DNA of 64,000 nt, from contig NZ_JAHCMU010000002.1 in NCBI RefSeq assembly GCF_018449435.1, positions 248,001 through 312,000 on the forward strand. Direction: 5' to 3'. The DNA comes from Flagellimonas sp. 389. Lineage in GTDB: Bacteria > Bacteroidota > Bacteroidia > Flavobacteriales > Flavobacteriaceae. Position numbers and translations under genes: made by a program. Positions 50,487 to 58,274 of this stretch are shown in pieces. The notes below the pieces were generated by a model. That model was not told where the DNA came from, did not search any database, and saw only the letters and a list, made by a program, of their open reading frames with translations. The number at the start of each line of letters is the position of its first letter. The first letter of the stretch is position 1.

Positions 50487-52421
50487 ATGAAACACCTATA
50501 CACTACCATTTTCTTATGTGGACTTTTTATATCACTCAATGCTCAGGATTTAGCCAGAAAAATTCCAAGCGATGCAAATGTTGTTGTTACAATTAAAGGT
50601 AAAAATGTTCTGGAGCTTCTTTCGCTGTCCGAATTTTCAAATTCGAGATTAGGTAAGGAAATGAACAAGGAAATCAGCCGCGAAACTGAGGGCGAACTTG
50701 CTACTATTGAGGATTTAGGATTTAATTTAAACGAAAACCTGTACTATTTTCTACAGACTAAAGAAGGGGTGTTCTATAATACGTTTATGATCCCCATGAA
50801 AAGTACCGCTAATCTTCCAAAATTGTTTCCGCGCGAACGTGATGAGGTCATTAAGGATGGGGCTGTTTCTTACGTACAAGAATCTTACGGTGGAACAGTA
50901 ATTATGTGGAACACCAAAGAAATGGTTTTTGTTGTACCTAGCGATCAAAATGAAGATTACAGCTATTTGGATTATGACATCACCCCCACTATAGCCGAGC
51001 CTGTAGAGGAAACCATTATAGAAGAAGCTATGGAGGAAGCTGTAGAGGCAGCGGAAGAAATAGAAGAATCCATTATAGAAACACCAGTAGAGGCAATTGA
51101 AGAAATAGAAGAGACCGTTATAGAAGAAGCAACGCCCGTATACGACTATTACAACAGCGAAGAATATAAAAAACAAGAAGAAAGAAGAGAGCAAAGAAGA
51201 CTGGCGAGGGAAGCTGCCAAAAAGAAACAAAATACAGTAACGCTAGCTTATGCAAAACAAGTGCTCCAAAGCCAACCGATCCGCAACATTCTGCAAAATA
51301 GCAACTATAAAAAAAGTCTGGGGAAAGGTAAGGATGAAGCTATGGTATGGATGAACGATTTCCCCCAAATTTATAAAAACGCAATGCCATCAAGACTTCT
51401 GGGTCCTAACAACCCTTATAACTTTTTGAACCTTGATGAATTTTATAAGGGAACGACAGTAACGGCCAGACTGAATTTTGAACAAGATGAAGCTGTGATG
51501 GGCATTGATTACACCATGAGCGAAGAATTGGCAAAGGCCTACAAACCCATGTACGAAGGGAAATTCAACAAAAACTTTCTCAACTACATTAATGAAGATA
51601 AGTTGCTGGGTTATATGAGCGTTAATCTTAGTACCGCAGGTATTTTAAAAGCGTATCCTTCTTTGATTGAAACCATGTTCAGGAATGTAGACCAAAAGAG
51701 CGATAACAAGAAAGCAGCTACCATTGCGGCGGCATCCTCGTCCGTAACCAGGTTGTTTTCATTATTGATAGATGAAGAAGGAGCTGCCAAAATCTTGCGT
51801 GGCGATATGCTCTTGTTGTTGACCGATTTACGGGAAAAAGAAGTTACCTACACCGATTATGAATACGATGAAGAGTATAACTATAAAAAAGTAGAGAAGA
51901 CAAAAACAGAAACGGTGCCCGACTTTTTATTTCTTTTTACTTCCGAAGAGGAAAAAATGTTCAGGAATATCATGAAAATAGGGGTTTTGGAAGAAAAGGT
52001 AGATTATGAGAATGACATCTATCACGTAGGACAAACAAGGTCCAATCCTTTTGATATCTACGCAATGTACAAAGACAACACCGTATTCATAGGCAGCTCG
52101 GTTGCACAGTTAACCCAAATCAAAAAAGGCATCTATCCGTCAAAGTTGTCAAATACGCTTAAAAAAGAAATCAGTAAAAGCGCTACCAGCTTTTACGTGA
52201 ATGGTAAGAATATCATTTCTGAGATACCTTCAGAAGCGTTTCCTAGAGAATTGCGAAGCAATATAGATTTTCTAACGGATAACACGGAAGACCTTCGAGT
52301 GAACTTTTCAAAAATAAAGGGTAATACAATGACAGGAAAAATGATATTGAAAACTCCTGAAAAGGGTCATAAGAACAGTTTGGCATACTTTATAAACATT
52401 ATCGATAAATTGATGGAATAG
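50487..52421 (+). CDS. Large secreted protein of unknown function with Glu-rich central repeats
   Basis: The 644-residue protein has a signal peptide (MKHLYTTIFLCGLFISLNAQ) and no membrane helix after it. The N-terminal part (20-170) has DANVVVTIKGKNVLELLSLS and a segment ending VIMWNTKEMVFVVP; a Glu-rich, probably coiled or disordered region (about 173-252) includes repeated EEIEE units followed by a basic EERREQRRLAREAAKKK. The C-terminal half holds FKGTTVTARL-type strands and FFLFTSEEEKMFRNIMKIG-like segments. It resembles the DUF4836-type large proteins by layout only. It shares the pattern of the next gene product, suggesting homology. Confidence 0.6.
   Translation: MKHLYTTIFLCGLFISLNAQDLARKIPSDANVVVTIKGKNVLELLSLSEFSNSRLGKEMNKEISRETEGELATIEDLGFNLNENLYYFLQTKEGVFYNTFMIPMKSTANLPKLFPRERDEVIKDGAVSYVQESYGGTVIMWNTKEMVFVVPSDQNEDYSYLDYDITPTIAEPVEETIIEEAMEEAVEAAEEIEESIIETPVEAIEEIEETVIEEATPVYDYYNSEEYKKQEERREQRRLAREAAKKKQNTVTLAYAKQVLQSQPIRNILQNSNYKKSLGKGKDEAMVWMNDFPQIYKNAMPSRLLGPNNPYNFLNLDEFYKGTTVTARLNFEQDEAVMGIDYTMSEELAKAYKPMYEGKFNKNFLNYINEDKLLGYMSVNLSTAGILKAYPSLIETMFRNVDQKSDNKKAATIAAASSSVTRLFSLLIDEEGAAKILRGDMLLLLTDLREKEVTYTDYEYDEEYNYKKVEKTKTETVPDFLFLFTSEEEKMFRNIMKIGVLEEKVDYENDIYHVGQTRSNPFDIYAMYKDNTVFIGSSVAQLTQIKKGIYPSKLSNTLKKEISKSATSFYVNGKNIISEIPSEAFPRELRSNIDFLTDNTEDLRVNFSKIKGNTMTGKMILKTPEKGHKNSLAYFINIIDKLME
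51003..51131 (+). repeat. Imperfect Glu/Ile repeats coding region
   Basis: The DNA codes for repeated acidic units (EETIIEEAMEEAVEAAEEIE, then SIIETPVEAIEEIEE, then TVIEEATP) with similar codons (GTAGAGG, GAAATAGAAGAA). These tandem imperfect copies are probably a flexible or coiled linker and may vary in number among strains. Confidence 0.5.
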
Positions 52422-52424
52422 TAC

Positions 52425-53846
52425 ATGGGAAAACATATAAAAAAAGTTTTTTTTGTACTGGTAGCTTTGGCGATAGGGTACTATTTGTACACGAGTTATA
52501 AAAAGTCAAGTGCTTTGCTGGGCGTAGTTCACCAAGATGCACACAGTATTGTTAAAGTTGGCATACATGACCTAAAAGAAACTTTGGTCCTGGATGCCTT
52601 GGGAGCTCCCCGCTACTATTATAAAAATGGCAAATCATCATCTAGTGATACAAAAGATAAGGATGAAGAGAAAGAAGGTACGGGTGTAGAACTAATGCCC
52701 TACAACCTCTTGCTTTTTACAATGCCAGATATTGACAATACCGTTTTCTCGGTTTTCAGAGTCCATGACGCGATTGATTTTGAAAAGTATATTAAAAAAG
52801 AAATCGACGATAAGGTAGATAAAATTCATGTTTCAGATGCTAAAACATATCGATTTGCTTGGTTTAAAAATGGAAACATAGCATTGGCCTGGAACACTGA
52901 AAAGTTGATCGCGGCCGCATCGCCCAAGATTGAAAGGTCGAATATAAAAACTGTTTTTAAAGAAGTTTTGGTCGATGGCAAAACCATCGACGATAGCGAC
53001 CATGATTTAATTGAAGCCGTAAAAGAAGCATCAGGACATTTGGTGTATGCGGACGCTAAAGGAACGTCCACGGTGTCCTTTGAGGATGGCACAGCCGTTT
53101 TAAAGGGCAATTCAGCCACCAATAGGTCCTATGCGAAGGAATTTGTGACCCCAGTATATAAGAATCCGTCCCTTTCCTTTCATTATGATTTAAATCTTGA
53201 ACAAAGTTCTGAAAAGAAGGAGCTCGCACAGAAATTGAACGGAATATCATTTTTTAGCAAAAACAATTTGACCCCAATTCAACTGTTGCAACCTTTTGAT
53301 GGGGCGCTTAGCTTCTGCATTGCTGGAAGGACCGCCCAAAATGATACCATTGTTACTTACGGCTACGATGACAATTTTGAGAAAATAGCACAAAAAACGA
53401 TTGAGCAAAAAGAAGTTCCCCAACTCTATTTGAATTTGGGGTCATCGCAAGGCAGCGTAAAAGAGTATCTTTTAGGAGCAGGAGCATTGTCCAATAGTGA
53501 TGTCTTCAAACCATTTCCTTTGTATCAATTGCGGGTATCCGAAAACGATTCAAGAACTACTTTCAATACTGGGGATTCTATTTCATCCCAAACGCAAAAA
53601 GCGAGTTCTTATTTTTTCAACCTTCAGGCCGATTTTAATAGGCTACATCAAGATATGGGCATGCCCCAGACCGAAAAATTGTTTTCCCTACTGAGAAATA
53701 TACGTATACAGGCATGGCAAGTAGCCGCAGATGAAATCCAGATAGAAGGGTTTATCAAAGCGGAAGAAGAAAATATAAACATACTTTCCCAAGTCTTTTT
53801 TGGATTGAATGCCAAGGATGACGACAACCAAGAAGCCAAATTATAA
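52425..53846 (+). CDS. Membrane-anchored envelope protein, possible relative of the preceding gene product
   Basis: The 473-residue protein has an N-terminal anchor (VFFVLVALAIGYYLYTSYK, about 7-26) and a large external domain. DAHSIVKVGIHDLKETLVLD (about 39-58), YNLLLFTMPDIDNTVFSVFR and GNIALAWNTEKLIAAASP recall the order of strands in the 644-residue neighbour (DANVVVTIKGKNVLEL; VIMWNTKEM), which suggests a duplicated, diverged fold. A linker of Lys/Asp/Glu lies at about 75-87. No catalytic motif is visible. It starts 4 bases after the preceding stop. Confidence 0.6.
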   Translation: MGKHIKKVFFVLVALAIGYYLYTSYKKSSALLGVVHQDAHSIVKVGIHDLKETLVLDALGAPRYYYKNGKSSSSDTKDKDEEKEGTGVELMPYNLLLFTMPDIDNTVFSVFRVHDAIDFEKYIKKEIDDKVDKIHVSDAKTYRFAWFKNGNIALAWNTEKLIAAASPKIERSNIKTVFKEVLVDGKTIDDSDHDLIEAVKEASGHLVYADAKGTSTVSFEDGTAVLKGNSATNRSYAKEFVTPVYKNPSLSFHYDLNLEQSSEKKELAQKLNGISFFSKNNLTPIQLLQPFDGALSFCIAGRTAQNDTIVTYGYDDNFEKIAQKTIEQKEVPQLYLNLGSSQGSVKEYLLGAGALSNSDVFKPFPLYQLRVSENDSRTTFNTGDSISSQTQKASSYFFNLQADFNRLHQDMGMPQTEKLFSLLRNIRIQAWQVAADEIQIEGFIKAEEENINILSQVFFGLNAKDDDNQEAKL

Positions 53847-53861
53847 ACGTATTTTAGTTTG

Positions 53862-54980
53862 ATGGAACTAAGTTACTGGGAACACAAAACATGGTTTTCC
53901 GAAGTTGACTTCACAATTATTGGAAGCGGTATTGTTGGACTTAACTGTGCCCTACATTTGAAGGAAAAATATCCAAAAAGTAAAGTTCTGGTTTTGGAAA
54001 AAGGACTTTTACCTCAAGGAGCAAGTACAAAAAATGCTGGGTTTGCCTGTTTTGGAAGTATTTCCGAAATCTTATCGGATTTAAAAACCCATACGGAGCA
54101 AGAAGTAATTGATTTAGTTCAAAAACGATGGGATGGCATTCAACTCTTACGGCAAACTTTGGGAGATAAAGCGATAGGGTTTGAAAAGAACGGAGGCCAT
54201 GAACTTTTTCTACATAAGGATGTTTTACTGTATGAAGCGTGCTTTCATGAAATGGAGCAGTTGAACAGGATGCTCAAACCCATATTTGGAGCGTTCCCTT
54301 TTATAAAAAATGACAATATTTTTCAGTTTGAAAAAATCAAAGGACACTACATCACACATCAATTTGAAGGGCAATTGGATACAGGGCGGATGATGCTGGC
54401 ATTGCTTCAAAAATGTCAGCAAAAAGGAGTACATATTTTAAATGGAACAGAAGTCGAAACCTTAGAAGATTCTGAACAAACTGCTGTAGTAAAGACCAAA
54501 ACTTTTGACTTTAAAACGAAGAAAGTGTTTGTGGCAACCAATGGTTTTTCGGCCAAGCTTCTAAAAAATAGAATGGTTAAGCCAGCTAGAGCTCAGGTTT
54601 TGATCACGAAGCCCATTAAAAACCTAAAAGTAAAGGGTACTTTTCATTTTGATGAAGGGTACTATTATTTTAGGGATATTGACAACCGAATTCTCTTTGG
54701 CGGTGGGCGGAATCTCGATTTTGAAACCGAAACAACTACTTCTTTTGGAGAAACACAAATCATTCAGACAAGGCTTGAAGAATTGCTTGCAGAAGTAGTT
54801 TTGCCAAATCAACCCATTGAAATAGATCAAAGATGGAGCGGTATCATGGGTGTTGGACCACAAAAAAACCCAATAATTGAACAAATATCCAACAACATTT
54901 ATTGTGGAATCCGTTTAGGAGGAATGGGCATTGCTTTAGGTAGTTTGGTCGGCAAAGAACTTGCTGATTTAGTTGAGTAA
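53862..54980 (+). CDS. FAD-dependent amino-acid oxidase-like oxidoreductase (DAO family)
   Basis: From ATG 53862 the protein is 372 residues. The FAD loop is FTIIGSGIVGLNCALHLKEK (about 17-36), followed by KVLVLEKGLLPQGASTKNAG, the hallmark of the DAO family. The C-terminal substrate cap ends with RWSGIMGVGPQKNP and YCGIRLGGMGIALGSLVGKE, the usual last FAD contact. Likely oxidises an amine or hydroxy acid with flavin; substrate unknown. It is 15 bases after the membrane-anchored envelope gene and may belong to the same transcript. Confidence 0.88.
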   Translation: MELSYWEHKTWFSEVDFTIIGSGIVGLNCALHLKEKYPKSKVLVLEKGLLPQGASTKNAGFACFGSISEILSDLKTHTEQEVIDLVQKRWDGIQLLRQTLGDKAIGFEKNGGHELFLHKDVLLYEACFHEMEQLNRMLKPIFGAFPFIKNDNIFQFEKIKGHYITHQFEGQLDTGRMMLALLQKCQQKGVHILNGTEVETLEDSEQTAVVKTKTFDFKTKKVFVATNGFSAKLLKNRMVKPARAQVLITKPIKNLKVKGTFHFDEGYYYFRDIDNRILFGGGRNLDFETETTTSFGETQIIQTRLEELLAEVVLPNQPIEIDQRWSGIMGVGPQKNPIIEQISNNIYCGIRLGGMGIALGSLVGKELADLVE

Positions 54981-55130
54981 ATATCCATGGACAAGCTCAC
55001 GAGACATTATAATTCCAAGTATTATATCCTAAAAAAGATTCGCCAAGGAATTTGTGCCAATTTGTGCAATTCGTGTACAGCAATCCGAACAAAATAGTCA
55101 ACAAGCTTCAGCAAATCAAGCCCTGTTAAA

Positions 55131-55793
55131 TTAAATCATCCTTCCGTCCAACAAATTGATGATTCTGGAGCCATATTCCGCATTTCTTTCTGAGTGTGTA
55201 ACTTGAATGATGGTTACCCCTTCGTCATTTAACTGTTTGAACATATCCATGATTTCCTCCCCTTGTTTAGAGTTTAGATTTCCTGTTGGCTCATCCGCTA
55301 AAATCAATTTTGGACCAGAAATGAGTGCTCTTGCAACACCAACCAACTGTTGCTGTCCGCCACTTAATTGGGCAGGAAAAAGGTCTTTCTTACCTACGAT
55401 ATTAAATCGATCTAGCATATCGGCGACCATTGCCTTGCGTTCGGAACCTTTGAATTTTTTGTACAGTAATGGCATCTCTAAATTTTCTTTGACCGTGAGT
55501 TCATCCAATAGATGGTACGACTGAAAAACGAAGCCTATATATTCTTTGTAGAGTTTGGCACGGTCTTTTTCTTTTAACGTATGTACGGATTCTTCTAAAA
55601 ATTGGTATTCCCCTTCATCAAACCCATCCAACATTCCGATGACGTTCAACAATGTGGATTTCCCTGAACCTGAAGGCCCCATAATGGAAATAAACTCTCC
55701 TTCCTCTATGTTGAGGTTAATGTCCTTGAGCAAAAAAATACGTTGGCCTCCAGAATTGACCCATTTAAAAATATTGTTTAGTTGTAAAAGCAT
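55131..55793 (-). CDS. ABC transporter ATP-binding protein (MacB/LolD type)
   Basis: The 220-residue ATPase has Walker A GPSGSGKST (40-48), Q-loop region YIGFVFQSYHLLDELTVKEN, signature QLSGGQQQLVGVARALI (about 140-156), Walker B LILADEPTGNL and the switch-His in IQVTHSERNAEYG. The usual Arg after QQQ in the signature is Leu, a variant seen in Bacteroidota. It powers the FtsX-type permeases encoded upstream on the same strand; it is the last gene of that run and is the only ATPase visible for four permeases. Confidence 0.95.
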   Translation of the reverse strand: MLLQLNNIFKWVNSGGQRIFLLKDINLNIEEGEFISIMGPSGSGKSTLLNVIGMLDGFDEGEYQFLEESVHTLKEKDRAKLYKEYIGFVFQSYHLLDELTVKENLEMPLLYKKFKGSERKAMVADMLDRFNIVGKKDLFPAQLSGGQQQLVGVARALISGPKLILADEPTGNLNSKQGEEIMDMFKQLNDEGVTIIQVTHSERNAEYGSRIINLLDGRMI

Positions 55794-55847
55794 AGTATAA
55801 ATTGGTTTTGTGTTTTCCCCGCAAAAGCGGGTGTATTTATGGTGTTA

Positions 55848-58220
55848 TTATTCATCTCTAAGCGCGTTAACAGGGTTTTTGTTTGCAGCTCTAATTGCTT
55901 GGCTTCCCACAGTAAATACCGCTACGAATAGCGCCAATAAACCGGCACTTATAAAATACCAGGCCTTTATGGGTATTCGATATGCGAATTGACCAAGCCA
56001 GTTATTGGCAAGCAGATATGCAATTGGTAATGCTATCAGTATAGAAATCAGCACCAATTTTACAAATTCGCTAGAGAGCATAACCGTTACCTGCCCAATA
56101 CTTTGACCAAGTACCTTACGAATACTGATTTCTTTTTTTCTACGCTCTGCAGTGAATGCGGCCAATCCAAAAAGACCCAAACAAGATATTAATATAGCGA
56201 GCCCTGCAAAATATTTTGACAAAACGGCCACACGTTGTTCTGATTCGTAAAGCTGTTGGTATTGCTCATCCAAAAACCTGAAATTGAAAGCTAGTCCTGG
56301 ATTAAATTTATTGTGAAGATTCGTCAAGGCCGAAATCGTAGCTTTCTCCTCGCCAGATTTAATTTTTACAACTAATGTGCCTACCCATTCGGTCCTGCAA
56401 AGTAATGCCATGGGCGTAATCTCATCATAAAGAGATTGAATATTAAAATCTTTCACGACTCCTATGATTTCTCTGTTTGGGCCCCGCATATCTATTCTTG
56501 TGCCAATTGGATTTTCTAGGCCCATAAGTTTTACAGCGGTTTCGTTCAATATAATTTTTGATTCATTATTGGGCTTTTCATTGCTATAAGAGCGGCCCTC
56601 TTTCATTTCTATGCCCATAGTTTCAATAAATTCAGGACCGACATGGGCATGTCTAAAAGTTAACTTTTTGCCTTCTTCGGTTTGTCCTGGCCATCGATGA
56701 TTGGAAGAAGAATTGTTAAAGCTTGTCATACCTCCTTGCATGTAAGACGCGTTGACAACTCCGGGTATTTGTTTTGCTTCTTCAAGAAAGATTTCCATAT
56801 GGTCTACGAGCTCATCTTGGCGTTCAAAAATCATGACGTTGTCCTTGTTATAGCCTAGGTTTTTGGACTGAATAAAATCCAACTGCATATAAATGACACT
56901 TACGGCAACAATGAGAAAAATAGAGATACTAAACTGAAAGATGACCAATCCCTTTCGTACCAGTAATTCACTGAACGAAGTCTTGATTTTTCCTTTTAAG
57001 ACTTTGGCGGCATCGAATTTAGTAAGGTAAAGGGCAGGATAACTGCCAGAAGCCAAACCTGTCAGTAATGTTATGGCGATCAAGGCCATGGTCATGTTGT
57101 TATCAATAGTAAAGACAAGGTCTTTGCCAGTGACACCATTGAACCATGATAAAATCAGGGTAACAAAGACAGAAGCACAGAACAAAGAGAAAAAGGAGAG
57201 TACTATGGACTCGGTCAAAAATTGAAAAATCAATACTTTTCTGTTTGCCCCAACTGCTTTTTTAACCCCAACTTCTTTTAAGCGTCTAGAAGCTCTTGCC
57301 GTAGAGAGATTCATAAAATTGATACAGGCTATCGCTAAAACAAAAATTGCAACTAACGAAAATAGAATGACATAATTGATTCGCCCTCCAGTTTGTTTTC
57401 CATTTTCAAAGTTTCCTTTCAGGTAATTATCGGTATAGCGGGTGAAAAATACTGTGGCTAGGTTGAATTCGTTTTTATTCTTGATAAAATCGGCCATTTT
57501 ACTATTAAGATAGTCGATGTTTACACCAGGGTTGAGCAGAGCATAAACCCTAGAACTGTTGCTCCCCCAGTGGATATTATTGGTATTTCGCCTTTGCAGG
57601 AATTTTTTATAGGACAGGACAAAGTCAAATTTTTTGGAGGAATTAACCGGAATATCAAATACCCCTGTTACGGTAAAGACGCCGTCTACCCCTTCTTCAC
57701 CATGTTTTATGGTCAAGGTTTTTCCCATAGGGTCTCCTTGCCCAAAGAAATTATGGGCCATTTCTTTTGAAATGACTACGGCATTTATATCTTTTAAAAC
57801 CGTATGCTTGCTGCCGTGAAGCAAAGGGTAGGAAAATAGTTTAAAATAGTCTTCACTTGCCATATTACCTATTGCGGTCATCTTTTTGTCATCCGTTTTG
57901 ACCATGGCGCCGGTATCGAATTCAAATACCGCGGTCGCCATTTCAACTTCGGGCACCTCTGTCTGTAGCGCTGTTAGCATCAAACTGGAGTTGGAACTAT
58001 AGGTGGCCAAAGAACCTTGACCATCTGGCACATGTCGTAAGACTTGGTACAAACGCTCTTCATGCTCGTGGAATTTATCTTTGTTAAGCTCATCGGAAAC
58101 CCAGAGATATACCAATAATACGCAGGCCAATGCAGATGACAGGCCTATTAAATTAATAAGAAAACTGCTTTTGTGTTTTTTAATGTTACGTAAGAAAAGC
58201 AGCAAATTGTGTTTTAGCAT
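55848..58220 (-). CDS. ABC transporter permease, MacB/FtsX family (permease 1)
   Basis: The 790-residue protein has two MacB periplasmic core + FtsX units: N-terminal helix SSFLINLIGLSSALACVLLV (about 18-38), MacB-like domain to ~285, three helices about 290-430, a second helix about 435-455, second periplasmic domain (VVNASYMQGGMTSFNNSSSN) and three final helices. KEISIRKVLGQSIGQVTVML and the end NPVNALRDE are diagnostic. It probably moves lipids, peptides or toxic compounds, or transmits mechanical signals. It lies 54 bases upstream of the ATPase gene. Confidence 0.93.
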   Translation of the reverse strand: MLKHNLLLFLRNIKKHKSSFLINLIGLSSALACVLLVYLWVSDELNKDKFHEHEERLYQVLRHVPDGQGSLATYSSNSSLMLTALQTEVPEVEMATAVFEFDTGAMVKTDDKKMTAIGNMASEDYFKLFSYPLLHGSKHTVLKDINAVVISKEMAHNFFGQGDPMGKTLTIKHGEEGVDGVFTVTGVFDIPVNSSKKFDFVLSYKKFLQRRNTNNIHWGSNSSRVYALLNPGVNIDYLNSKMADFIKNKNEFNLATVFFTRYTDNYLKGNFENGKQTGGRINYVILFSLVAIFVLAIACINFMNLSTARASRRLKEVGVKKAVGANRKVLIFQFLTESIVLSFFSLFCASVFVTLILSWFNGVTGKDLVFTIDNNMTMALIAITLLTGLASGSYPALYLTKFDAAKVLKGKIKTSFSELLVRKGLVIFQFSISIFLIVAVSVIYMQLDFIQSKNLGYNKDNVMIFERQDELVDHMEIFLEEAKQIPGVVNASYMQGGMTSFNNSSSNHRWPGQTEEGKKLTFRHAHVGPEFIETMGIEMKEGRSYSNEKPNNESKIILNETAVKLMGLENPIGTRIDMRGPNREIIGVVKDFNIQSLYDEITPMALLCRTEWVGTLVVKIKSGEEKATISALTNLHNKFNPGLAFNFRFLDEQYQQLYESEQRVAVLSKYFAGLAILISCLGLFGLAAFTAERRKKEISIRKVLGQSIGQVTVMLSSEFVKLVLISILIALPIAYLLANNWLGQFAYRIPIKAWYFISAGLLALFVAVFTVGSQAIRAANKNPVNALRDE

Positions 58221-58274
58221 TTTTTCAAGTTTTTAGTGTGATGGCTCAAAAGTTTATGCAAAAAAAGCGATGAC

